Assembly (NCBI RefSeq): GCF_031181385.1
Contig: NZ_JAPSKV010000017.1
Span: 1 to 64,000, forward strand
Length of the DNA stretch: 64,000 bases
Origin: Fredinandcohnia onubensis
GTDB lineage: Bacteria > Bacillota > Bacilli > Bacillales > Bacillaceae_L
Direction of reading: 5' to 3'
Shown here: positions 18,270 to 26,030 of the stretch, in pieces
Layout of the letters: every line of letters starts with the position of its first letter
Numbering within the stretch: position 1 is the first letter of the stretch
Translations under genes and position numbers: made by a program
Notes under the pieces: model-generated
Database searches by the model: none
What the model was told of the DNA's origin: nothing
The model's input: only the letters and a program-made list of their open reading frames with translations

Positions 18270-19211
18270 ATGAGTATAAAAGAGGCTGAGGTATTACTGG
18301 AAAAGGTTCAAAATGGATTTATTGTGGAGCGCATGGAGGATATGAATGACGAATATTTGAAAGCGCTAAAACAAACACTTGCGATTGTAGGAGATACAGA
18401 ACTTCTTAGTGTCCCACCATTATTAACAGTCTACGATCAAGCCCCAAACTTAAACTATAAAATTACAGCTCTAGCAGTTATGCAAGATGAAATCGGTCAT
18501 GCTCATATCGCTTACCGTTTGCTGGAGGACCTTGGTGAAGATATTGATGAAATGCTCTACCGTCGACCAGCAAACCGATGGAAAAATCCTTACGCATTTG
18601 ATTTTAAATTAGACAACTGGGTTGAATTAGGAGTCTTTAACGGACTATTTGATCGTTCTGGGTATACGCTTTTAGGTGATGCATACGAACACACTTCCTA
18701 TGGACCTTGGAAACGTGCACTTGTAAAGGTTGATAAAGAAGAATTATTCCACCTTCGTAATGGTGAAATCATCATGAAAAATGCGATGAAGAATCCAGAA
18801 ACGGCAAAGCAAGTACAAGAAGCTGTGGATTGGATGTTCCTAATGGCACTAGAATTCTTCGGTGTTGCAGATAACCTTAAGAGCCGTTCGGCGCAATTGG
18901 ATTATCGATTAAAAGGGCGAACCAATGATGAACTAAGACAAAAATGGTTATCAACGGCTGTTCCGTTCTGTGAGTCAATTGGAGTGAAAGTTCCAGCTCA
19001 TTACGATGAAGACCAAGGAAAATATGTGATTGACGTACCATTCCCTTGTAAATTTGATGCAGAAAACAAAAAATGGTTAACAGACCAACCGGATACATGG
19101 GAAGGTGCAATCGAGCGATTTAAGCAGAGAGGTCCTCAAAACCAAGAGTTTGTTACTCGCATTCAAAAGGGAGTTTGGGAGTTAGAATCAATGAGAGCAG
19201 AGGAGGCATAA
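18270..19211 (+). CDS. paaA: Aryl-CoA epoxidase catalytic subunit, PaaA-like
   Basis: A 313-residue ferritin-like di-iron protein of the PaaA family, the catalytic subunit of the 1,2-phenylacetyl-CoA epoxidase. Two ExxH motifs fit the di-iron site: E74-H77 in QDEIGHAH and E158-H161 in KEELFH. Other PaaA-like stretches are TSYGPWKRALVK and FTNDELRQ-like GRTNDELRQKW. It is clearly more divergent from E. coli PaaA, as I remember it, than a routine orthologue, especially before residue 65. Given the benzoate-CoA ligase family enzyme in the same island, the true substrate may be benzoyl-CoA or a derivative. First gene of the operon; ATG chosen behind AAGAGGTG at 7-bp spacing, rather than a TTG one codon earlier. 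Confidence 0.88.
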   Translation: MSIKEAEVLLEKVQNGFIVERMEDMNDEYLKALKQTLAIVGDTELLSVPPLLTVYDQAPNLNYKITALAVMQDEIGHAHIAYRLLEDLGEDIDEMLYRRPANRWKNPYAFDFKLDNWVELGVFNGLFDRSGYTLLGDAYEHTSYGPWKRALVKVDKEELFHLRNGEIIMKNAMKNPETAKQVQEAVDWMFLMALEFFGVADNLKSRSAQLDYRLKGRTNDELRQKWLSTAVPFCESIGVKVPAHYDEDQGKYVIDVPFPCKFDAENKKWLTDQPDTWEGAIERFKQRGPQNQEFVTRIQKGVWELESMRAEEA

Positions 19212-19213
19212 AC

Positions 19214-19543
19214 ATGAGTGGAATTATCCAAAAAGAACAAACAACAAAGTATTGGGATGCTCTTAAAGAAGTAATGGATCCTGAGTTTCCAATCAGTGTT
19301 GTAGATATGGGGCTAATATATAACATTACCCAAAACGAAAGTGAATTAGAAGTTGAAATGACATACACCTCCACTGGTTGCGCTTGTATGCAGTGGATTG
19401 AAAACGATATCAAAGAACGTTTATTGAAAGAAGAAGAGGTGGAGGAAGTAAAGATTCAGGTCGTTTGGGATCCACCTTGGACGACAGCTAACCTAAGCGA
19501 AGAAGGAAAGAAAAAATTAAAGCACTGGGGGGTAAGTTCATGA
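19214..19543 (+). CDS. paaD: PaaD-like protein, MIP18/DUF59 domain only
   Basis: A 109-residue protein consisting of a MIP18 (DUF59) domain, with DPEFPISVVDMGLIYN, the Cys-containing TSTGCACMQWIE and the WDPPWTTANLSEEG end that marks PaaD. PaaD is needed to mature the epoxidase and is thought to help metal assembly. E. coli PaaD carries a C-terminal zinc ribbon after this domain; it is missing here and appears as a separate ORF at 20389-20553. The gene starts 2 bp after paaA and overlaps paaB by 4 bp. ATG chosen behind GAGGAGG. Confidence 0.88.
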   Translation: MSGIIQKEQTTKYWDALKEVMDPEFPISVVDMGLIYNITQNESELEVEMTYTSTGCACMQWIENDIKERLLKEEEVEEVKIQVVWDPPWTTANLSEEGKKKLKHWGVSS

Positions 19544-19764
19544 CAGTAGACGTTGCAAAAAAACATGATTACCTTCTTCTCACTCGAATCAATCGTGGAG
19601 ATGAACTTATTCATGTGGGAACATTCAAGGCTGTTAATGATGATTTAGCAAAGATTTATGCACAACATATTTATGACGAAGAAGACTGGGTAGAAATGTA
19701 TGTTGTTAAAAAAGAAGCTCTTGTTTGTGTCCGAAGCCCAGAACCATTATTTGCAAAGGAGTGA
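19540..19764 (+). CDS. paaB: Epoxidase small subunit, PaaB-like
   Basis: A 74-residue protein of the PaaB family, a structural subunit of the PaaABC epoxidase complex. The core LLLTRINRGDELIHVGTF corresponds to the EVFVRGKxGLxHxHVG core of E. coli PaaB, and WVEMYVVKKEAL to the later beta strand. It is a little shorter than the usual ~95 residues. ATGA overlap with paaD suggests translational coupling. Confidence 0.85.
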   Translation: MTVDVAKKHDYLLLTRINRGDELIHVGTFKAVNDDLAKIYAQHIYDEEDWVEMYVVKKEALVCVRSPEPLFAKE

Positions 19765-19769
19765 GACTG

Positions 19770-20399
19770 ATGTCAAAGGAACATATTTCATTAATAGAAC
19801 TTGGTGAAACGATTGCTGATAATAAATTTATTTTAGGTGACCGATTAGTTGAAATCGGTATAAGCGGGCCAACTTTAGAAGGAACGCTTTCATCGATTGC
19901 AATGGCACAGCAGGAACTAGGACATTCAAGACTGCTTTATCGCTGGGTTGCCGATTTATCGGGTGTTAAGTCCGAGGTTAAGCACCAAACCGGAAAAGCA
20001 TTTCAACAGAATGTTGAAATTGGGAATTGGATTGAACTGATTGCTGGAATTTATGTAACAAATGTTGCAGTTGATTTAGTTATGAGAGCTATGATTGAGG
20101 CGAATAATCCAAATGTGAATCCTCCTTTTACAAAAATGCTAAACGAGCAGCAAGAACATCTCATTTATTCACAGAGTTGGTGTGAGCAGCTTCTACTCGA
20201 TAAAGGGTCAATTCCGAGAAGAACGAAAGAGGCTATTTCTAAAACAGCACAAGAAGCGAAGGAATGGTTAATTAAAGTAGAAAATGATATATATTTCGTT
20301 ACTGAAAACATCATTCCAAAGGATGCTAGATTGGTAGAGAACTTCGATGCAACGCTCGGGGAAGTCTTAAAGGATGTGGCAAAGCAACATGTCGGCTAA
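19770..20399 (+). CDS. paaC: Epoxidase structural subunit, PaaC-like
   Basis: A 209-residue helical protein of the PaaC family, the non-catalytic ferritin-like partner of PaaA. MAQQELGHSRLLYRW corresponds to the LDLIGHARALL region of E. coli PaaC; NEQQEHLIYSQSW is a second helix of the fold. E. coli PaaC is near 250 residues, so this one is short. ATG at 19770 is chosen behind GGAGTGAG; an upstream in-frame start would overlap paaB. The last 11 bp overlap the small zinc-ribbon ORF. Confidence 0.87.
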   Translation: MSKEHISLIELGETIADNKFILGDRLVEIGISGPTLEGTLSSIAMAQQELGHSRLLYRWVADLSGVKSEVKHQTGKAFQQNVEIGNWIELIAGIYVTNVAVDLVMRAMIEANNPNVNPPFTKMLNEQQEHLIYSQSWCEQLLLDKGSIPRRTKEAISKTAQEAKEWLIKVENDIYFVTENIIPKDARLVENFDATLGEVLKDVAKQHVG

Positions 20400-20553
20400 A
20401 AAAGAGAATGCCCAATGCTCATTCTGCTCATCTGAAGATGTAAAGAAGATTTCATCCTTTGGTACAGCCCAATTAGTTCGACAATACTATTGTAATGAGT
20501 GTAAAAGTGTATTCGAATACATTCGATGGCAAAAGGAAGATGCGGCTAAGTAG
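20389..20553 (+). CDS. Small zinc-ribbon protein, detached C-terminal part of PaaD
   Basis: A 54-residue ORF with two CxxC pairs, CSFC and CNEC. Between them ISSFGTAQLVRQYY matches the ISEFGSTxCKALYR spacer of the zinc ribbon at the C-terminus of E. coli PaaD, and FEYIRW matches FDYFKC. It starts inside the end of paaC with an 11-bp overlap, which implies coupled translation. I infer that paaD has been split into a MIP18-domain gene (19214) and this ribbon gene. It is short enough to be missed by automatic annotation. The last Cys of the E. coli protein has no counterpart. Confidence 0.8.
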   Translation: MSAKKENAQCSFCSSEDVKKISSFGTAQLVRQYYCNECKSVFEYIRWQKEDAAK

Positions 20554-20559
20554 AATGCG

Positions 20560-20704
20560 TGTTCAAAAAGGAGGATGAAGAGGACCAAGAATTTCAAGGC
20601 GGCGCAGCTTTGAGTACCGGAGCGTATCTAGTTAATAAGTGAGGAACGGAGAAGCAAGCCAACACAGAAGTTCGATGCGTCATATTCACCGGAGTTTTTG
20701 AACA
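20560..20704 (+). mobile_element. 145-bp element with terminal inverted repeats, copy 1 (MITE-like)
   Basis: Begins TGTTCAAAAA and ends TTTTTGAACA, a 10-bp perfect terminal inverted repeat. The inside is well conserved with a reverse-oriented copy at 61949-62092, including GGCGGCGCAGCTTTGAGTAC and GAACGGAGAAGCAAGCCAAC. No ORF. It lies inside the paa operon between the zinc-ribbon ORF and paaH. No transposase is seen in the window. Confidence 0.8.
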
Positions 20705-20731
20705 TCCTCTAGAAAGGATCGATCGAATATT

Positions 20732-21592
20732 ATGCAGCAAATAAAAACAGTAGGTGTAATAGGTTCCGGAACAATGGGGGCAGGGATTGCTCAATTACTC
20801 GTCCAAAGCGGATACCCTGTCATTCTTTTTGATATCGATGAAGCAACTGTAGCACGTGCGAAAGAGGCAATAGAATCAAAGTTAGATAGATTAGTAGTCA
20901 AAGAAAAAATTACCCATGCTACATCAGAACAAGCAAAAAAGAACTTGGGCATCACAACGGATATGAACTCATTTGCCGATTGCCAATTGGTCATTGAGGC
21001 AGCGCCAGAAAGGCTGGAAATTAAACGGTCCATCTTTTCACAACTGGAAGAAATCTGTTCGAAAGATTCGATATTGGCGTCGAATACTTCCTCACTTTCG
21101 ATTACAGAAATTTCAGGTCAAAGCGCAAATCCAGAACGAATCGCAGGCTTGCACTTTTTCAATCCGGCACCAATCATGCCACTTGTTGAAGTAGTAAAAG
21201 GGTTAAAAACAGCTTCCTCAACTGTTGAAACTCTTGTCCAATTTGCCCAAACAATTAATAAAAGTCCTGTGATGTGTAAAGATACCCCTGGTTTTATTGT
21301 GAATCGAGTGGCACGACCATTTTATAATGAAGCAATGCGAATTATGAATGATAAGATTGCTACGCCAAGTCAAATCGATCGAATTATGAAGAATGCCGGC
21401 AATTTTAAAATGGGTCCTTTTGAATTACAGGACCTCATCGGAATTGATATCAATTTTGCAACAACAAAATCCGTATATGAAGGATTTCACGGTGAAAGCA
21501 GATTCCGCCCTCATTACTATCAAGAGCGGATGGTCCAATCAGGTAGCTTAGGAAGAAAAACAAAAGGAGGGTTCTTTGATTATGACAATTAA
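20732..21592 (+). CDS. paaH: 3-hydroxyacyl-CoA dehydrogenase, PaaH/PaaC-type
   Basis: A 286-residue NAD-dependent L-3-hydroxyacyl-CoA dehydrogenase. The nucleotide-binding GSGTMGAGIAQ is at residue 10, the catalytic His in GLHFFNPAPIMPLVEVV with its partner Glu, and the C-terminal dimerisation domain contains DTPGFIVNRVARPF. It would oxidise 3-hydroxyadipyl-CoA to 3-oxoadipyl-CoA, the step before thiolysis. A purine-rich AGAAAGGA stands 18 bp upstream and is weak. The gene follows the 145-bp element by 27 bp and overlaps the next gene by 11 bp. Confidence 0.92.
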   Translation: MQQIKTVGVIGSGTMGAGIAQLLVQSGYPVILFDIDEATVARAKEAIESKLDRLVVKEKITHATSEQAKKNLGITTDMNSFADCQLVIEAAPERLEIKRSIFSQLEEICSKDSILASNTSSLSITEISGQSANPERIAGLHFFNPAPIMPLVEVVKGLKTASSTVETLVQFAQTINKSPVMCKDTPGFIVNRVARPFYNEAMRIMNDKIATPSQIDRIMKNAGNFKMGPFELQDLIGIDINFATTKSVYEGFHGESRFRPHYYQERMVQSGSLGRKTKGGFFDYDN

Positions 21593-22331
21593 AACAGTCG
21601 CTATCGTAGGGGATAACCTTATTGCAAAAGAACTCTCCAACTCTTTTCAAGCCAACCCACACGTTCATTTGGTTGATGCGAAAGCTTTGAACGATCAGGT
21701 GGATGTCGTCATTGAGACGATGAATCTTGATAAGGAAGAAAAGAAACGTAGAATGGGGGAAATTGAGGCAAGTGTTTCACCTACTACATTGATTTTATCA
21801 ACTACCCTTAGCGTGACAGCGACTGAGGTCGCTTCATGGCTTTTTCATCCTGAAAGATTAATAGGATTTGGGACTTTCGCTAATTTTAGAAAGGGCAGCT
21901 TAATTGAAGTGGCATTGCCATTACAAACTGATGCAAGTTATCTTCAAGCTGCCACAGACACATTTTCATTCATTAATCAGGATATTGAAGTTGTCGAGGA
22001 TGAGGTAGGCTTTGTCTTCCCAAGGATTTTATCAATGATTGTTAATGAAGCGGCCTATGCATTATCAGAGCAAACGGCTGAGGCTGAGGCAATTGATGTT
22101 GCGATGAAAAAAGGCACAAATTATCCAATGGGTCCGCTTGAGTGGGCAGGGGAAATTGGGCTAGATGATATATTTGCAGTGTTGAGTGGATTATATCGTG
22201 AATTAGGGGAGGAGCGTTATCGCCCAGCTCCACTTATTCGAAAGCTTGTGTACGCAGGCTGGATTGGTGGAGAAACCGATAAATGCTTTTACCATTATCA
22301 AAACCGCAAAAATAAGGAGCTTTCAGTATGA
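21582..22331 (+). CDS. Degenerate 3-hydroxyacyl-CoA dehydrogenase-like protein
   Basis: A 249-residue paralogue of the preceding protein with altered active-site features. The glycine-rich loop reads VGDNLIAKEL instead of GxGxMGxGIA, and the position of the catalytic His (GLHFFNP in PaaH) reads GFGTFANF. The C-terminal domain still resembles the family (GTNYPMGPLEWAGEIGLD). It may have lost dehydrogenase activity or act as a partner subunit. It overlaps paaH by 11 bp and the thiolase by 4 bp, so it is kept in the operon, which argues against a decaying gene. AAAGGAGG precedes the ATG at 11 bp. Confidence 0.8.
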   Translation: MTIKTVAIVGDNLIAKELSNSFQANPHVHLVDAKALNDQVDVVIETMNLDKEEKKRRMGEIEASVSPTTLILSTTLSVTATEVASWLFHPERLIGFGTFANFRKGSLIEVALPLQTDASYLQAATDTFSFINQDIEVVEDEVGFVFPRILSMIVNEAAYALSEQTAEAEAIDVAMKKGTNYPMGPLEWAGEIGLDDIFAVLSGLYRELGEERYRPAPLIRKLVYAGWIGGETDKCFYHYQNRKNKELSV

Positions 22332-23527
22332 GAGAAGCTGTCATAATTGATGCAGTGCGGACACCAATAGGAAAACTTAGCGGTTCGCTTACAAGTGTAC
22401 GACCTGATGATCTTACAGCCCATGTGATTAAGCAATTAATGGCTCGTGTTGACCTGGATTCGTCTCTAATTGAAGATGTGTTATTCGGTTGTGCGAATCA
22501 AGCAGGTGAAGATAATCGAAATGTTGCAAGAATGGGATTGTTATTAGCTGGGCTTCCTATTTCGATTCCGGGAGTAACGGTTAATAGACTCTGTGGTTCT
22601 GGATTAGAGGCAGTTAATCAGGCAGCCGCTGCGATTAAGTCAGGCCTAGGGGATGTCTTTATTGCAGGAGGAACGGAAAGTATGACCCGTGCTCCGTATG
22701 TAATGATGAAACCTCAAGTTACAAGTGCAAAGGGGAATCAAACTTTGCATGACACGATGCTCGGTTGGAGACTTGTTAATCCAACCATGAATGAAATGTA
22801 TCCTCCAATTAGTTTAGGAGAAACGGCTGAAAATGTAGCAGAGAAATATGGAATCTCAAGAGCAGAACAGGATGATCTTGCCCTTTCAAGTCAGCAAAAG
22901 GCAGCCGCAGCGATTCAAAGTGGAAGATTTAATGATGAGATTGTGCCCATTGAAATCCCACAAAGAAAAGGAGATCCTCTTCTTTTCAGGGAGGATGAAC
23001 ATGTTCGTCCTGGAACCACTTTGGAAACGTTGTCTAAACTTAAGCCTGTTTTCCGAAAGGGTGGGTCGGTTACTGCTGGAAACTCATCTGGTATTAATGA
23101 TGGATCTAGTGCCATCCTCGTAATGGAAAAGGAGCTTGCTGAAAGGCTTGGATTAAAGCCAATTGCTAGAGTAGTGACATCTGCTGTTAGTGGTGTACAT
23201 CCTGACTATATGGGAATTGGCCCGGTTCCAGCGACAAGAAAAGCATTACAAAGAGCGGGTTTAACTGTTAATGACCTTGATTTGATTGAAATTAATGAAG
23301 CATTTGCAGCACAATCTGTTGCATGTATTAAAGAACTCGAACTAGATATGGATAAAGTGAATGTCAATGGTGGTGCAATTGCTTTAGGCCATCCACTAGG
23401 ATGCAGCGGTGCGCGTATTGTTACTACACTTGTTCATGAGATGCAAAAACGTGATGTACGTTATGGATTAGCCACTATGTGCATTGGCGTCGGTCAAGGA
23501 ATTGCAACGATTATAGAGAAAATGTAA
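22328..23527 (+). CDS. paaJ: Beta-ketoadipyl-CoA thiolase, PaaJ/PcaF
   Basis: A 399-residue thiolase. GCANQAGEDNRNVARMGLLL and the nucleophile region VNRLCGSGLEAVNQ (Cys near 91) are typical of the PaaJ/PcaF subgroup; NGGAIALGHPLGCSGARI and CIGVGQG supply the His and second Cys. It cleaves 3-oxoadipyl-CoA with CoA to succinyl-CoA and acetyl-CoA. This end point is common to the phenylacetyl-CoA and benzoyl-CoA routes, so it does not separate them. ATGA overlap with the preceding gene. Confidence 0.94.
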   Translation: MREAVIIDAVRTPIGKLSGSLTSVRPDDLTAHVIKQLMARVDLDSSLIEDVLFGCANQAGEDNRNVARMGLLLAGLPISIPGVTVNRLCGSGLEAVNQAAAAIKSGLGDVFIAGGTESMTRAPYVMMKPQVTSAKGNQTLHDTMLGWRLVNPTMNEMYPPISLGETAENVAEKYGISRAEQDDLALSSQQKAAAAIQSGRFNDEIVPIEIPQRKGDPLLFREDEHVRPGTTLETLSKLKPVFRKGGSVTAGNSSGINDGSSAILVMEKELAERLGLKPIARVVTSAVSGVHPDYMGIGPVPATRKALQRAGLTVNDLDLIEINEAFAAQSVACIKELELDMDKVNVNGGAIALGHPLGCSGARIVTTLVHEMQKRDVRYGLATMCIGVGQGIATIIEKM

Positions 23528-23544
23528 GGAGTGAAACAACATCT

Positions 23545-25029
23545 ATGGTGGAATTAAAAGAAACGTACCAACTATTGATTAACGGAGAATATTCAAATAG
23601 CAGCAATAATGAATTTTTTGAAACGTATAACCCTGCAACTGGTGAAGCTATAGCAAAAGTAGCAAAAGCGACAAAAGAAGATGTGGATCGTGCTGTTGAC
23701 GCAGCAAGAAACGCTTTTGAAAACGGAAAGTGGCCGAAATTGCCTCAAGCCAGAAGAGCAAGAGTACTTAACAATATCGCAGCAATCATGCGCGAACGGT
23801 TCAATGACCTTGTTGAAGCAGAAGTATTAAATAGTGGAAAAACAGTTGCTGCTGCCAAGGGACAAATTGGTCAAGCTATTGAAGACTTTGAATTTTATGC
23901 AGGAGCCATAACAACCTTTGGCGGACGTACGAACCCAGTTCCGAATGGATTTTTTAACTATACCGTAAAAGAACCTGTTGGAGTTTGTGCGCAAATTATT
24001 CCATGGAACTATCCATTAATGATGGCTGCTTGGAAAATCGCACCTGCTATTGCAGCAGGATGCCCAGTAATTCTTAAGCCAGCTTCACATACGCCGATTA
24101 CTGCTTATATGCTTGCAGATATCTGCCATGAAGCAGGGGTTCCAGCAGGCGTAGTGAATGTTATCACAGGAAGTGGTTCAGTAATTGGTCCTTACTTAAC
24201 GACTCACCCTGGTGTAGATAAAGTAGCCTTCACAGGTGAAACAGAAACCGGAAAAGACATTATGGCGAAAGCTTCAACAACCTTAAAGCGTGTTACTTTA
24301 GAATTAGGTGGGAAATCACCTAATATCGTATTTGATGATGCTGATATTGATGGCGCTGTAGCGGGTTCTATTTATGGAATCTTCTATAACACTGGTCAAT
24401 CCTGTGAGGCCCGTTCAAGATTATTTGTGCATGAAAACATTTATGATGAATTTGTCGAAAAATTTATTGAAAAGGCCCAAAAACTAAAGGTTGGTGACCC
24501 ATTCGATAAGGAAACACATATGGGAGCCCTGATTTCTAAAGACCATGAAGAAGTTGTAGACGGCTATGTAAAACTTGCAATTGAAGAGGGCGGAGAAGTT
24601 CTCTATGGAGGAAAAAGACCAGAAGGCAGCGAATTTGATAAAGGGTATTGGTATTTACCAACTGTTATCGGAAATGTCACAAATGATATGAGAATTGCCC
24701 AAGAAGAAGTCTTCGGTCCAGTGGTAGTAATCATGAAGTTTAAAGATGAAGCTGAAGTGCTAGAGCAATCAAATGATTCTATTTTTGGACTTGGTTCAGC
24801 TGTCTGGACAAAGGACCACGGTAAAGCACATCGAATTGCAGAAGGCATTCGTGCAGGTATTGTCATGATAAACTGCCCTATTTCAGCCTTCCCTGGGACA
24901 CCATTTGGTGGCTACAAGCAATCAGGCTTTGGAAGAGAATTGAGTATAGAAACACTTGATCTTTATTCAGAAACAAAGAGTGTTGTCTCATATAATGGAG
25001 AGCGTCCACTGAATATTTTCAGAATATAG
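23545..25029 (+). CDS. NAD(P)-dependent aldehyde dehydrogenase
   Basis: A 494-residue ALDH of full length. The motifs PWNYPLMMAAWKIAPA, FTGETETGKDIM, the catalytic Glu in LELGGKSPN and the catalytic Cys in GQSCEARSRL are present. In the Paa route the ring-opened semialdehyde is oxidised by the ALDH half of PaaZ; in the Box route BoxD does the same for 3,4-dehydroadipyl-CoA semialdehyde. No fused PaaZ exists here, so this stand-alone enzyme is the natural candidate for that step. Oxidation of an incoming aromatic aldehyde is an alternative. The AAGGAG site is 13 bp before the ATG, rather far. Confidence 0.88.
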   Translation: MVELKETYQLLINGEYSNSSNNEFFETYNPATGEAIAKVAKATKEDVDRAVDAARNAFENGKWPKLPQARRARVLNNIAAIMRERFNDLVEAEVLNSGKTVAAAKGQIGQAIEDFEFYAGAITTFGGRTNPVPNGFFNYTVKEPVGVCAQIIPWNYPLMMAAWKIAPAIAAGCPVILKPASHTPITAYMLADICHEAGVPAGVVNVITGSGSVIGPYLTTHPGVDKVAFTGETETGKDIMAKASTTLKRVTLELGGKSPNIVFDDADIDGAVAGSIYGIFYNTGQSCEARSRLFVHENIYDEFVEKFIEKAQKLKVGDPFDKETHMGALISKDHEEVVDGYVKLAIEEGGEVLYGGKRPEGSEFDKGYWYLPTVIGNVTNDMRIAQEEVFGPVVVIMKFKDEAEVLEQSNDSIFGLGSAVWTKDHGKAHRIAEGIRAGIVMINCPISAFPGTPFGGYKQSGFGRELSIETLDLYSETKSVVSYNGERPLNIFRI

Positions 25030-25074
25030 TATATATAAATAATTTTCCAATAAAACAAATGGAGGAATGTAAAC

Positions 25075-25869
25075 ATGTCAATTAATTTAGAAACAAAAAA
25101 TCTTACTGTAAAAAAAGTCGATGGGATCGCTGAAGTTCACATTCATGTAAATAAAACAAATTCATATGACCTTGAGTATTACAAAGAGTTAAATGCGGCA
25201 ATTGATGATATTCGTTTTGATAATGACATTAAAGTAGCTGTACTAATGAGTGATATGCCAAAGTTCTTCTCAGCAGGAGCGAATATCAATTTCCTAAAAT
25301 CTGCTGAGCCGCGCTTTAAAACACAGTTCTGCTTATTCTGTAACGAAACTTTAGATAAAATTGCACGTTCACCACAAATTTGGATCGCTTGCTTAGAAGG
25401 TCATACTGTTGGTGGTGGACTAGAAATGGCTCTAGCTTGTGATTTACGTTTCATGGGCGACCAAGCAGGTAAAATTGGACTTCCAGAAGTATCTCTTGGC
25501 GTATTAGCAGGTACAGGTGGAACTCAGCGTCTAGCTCGTCAAGTTGGACACTCTAAAGCCCTAGATTTAAATATTACAGGTGAAACATTAACACCACAGG
25601 AAGCATTAGCCATTAAACTAGTAGATCGTGTATATCCGCAAGAAGAAACAAGAGCGAAAACGTTAGAGTATGCACAAAAAATCGCAAACAGCGCAACTTA
25701 TGCAACTTCTAATATTAAACTATCAATCATGAATGGGAAAGAAATGCCACTTAACGTAGCGATCCGTTATGAGGGTGAGCTTCAAAACCTATTATTCCGT
25801 TCACAAGATGCACAAGAAGGATTAAGTGCGTTCATTGAAAAGCGTGAACCAAATTGGCAAGGTAAGTAA
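25075..25869 (+). CDS. Enoyl-CoA hydratase/isomerase (crotonase), copy 2
   Basis: A 264-residue crotonase nearly identical to the protein at 14532-15329: after residue ~17 only eight substitutions, while many third codon positions differ. Both catalytic glutamates are kept (GGGLEMA and LPEVSLG). It lies 45 bp after the aldehyde dehydrogenase gene with GGAGGA before the ATG, so it is probably read with the paaA operon. Two copies under different promoters may provide dosage or two related hydratase steps. Confidence 0.9.
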   Translation: MSINLETKNLTVKKVDGIAEVHIHVNKTNSYDLEYYKELNAAIDDIRFDNDIKVAVLMSDMPKFFSAGANINFLKSAEPRFKTQFCLFCNETLDKIARSPQIWIACLEGHTVGGGLEMALACDLRFMGDQAGKIGLPEVSLGVLAGTGGTQRLARQVGHSKALDLNITGETLTPQEALAIKLVDRVYPQEETRAKTLEYAQKIANSATYATSNIKLSIMNGKEMPLNVAIRYEGELQNLLFRSQDAQEGLSAFIEKREPNWQGK

Positions 25870-25960
25870 GAAAAAATTTATTATTCTTCATTTCGGTTTA
25901 TTAACACTATATTCACAGTGTCAATGTCAAAATATCAACTATGAATTACTCCGAAAAAAA

Positions 25961-25986
25961 GGTGGAGGTAAACCATTGCCTCCACT
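25961..25986 (+). terminator. Hairpin between crotonase copy 2 and the ligase gene
   Basis: GTGGAGG (25962-25968) pairs with CCTCCAC (25979-25985); a T-run comes some ten bases later. It may be a weak terminator or processing site that lowers ligase expression relative to upstream genes. Confidence 0.45.
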
Positions 25987-26030
25987 ATCCTAAATTTTTT
26001 CTATCTACAAGATAGGTAAGGAGGAAAAGT

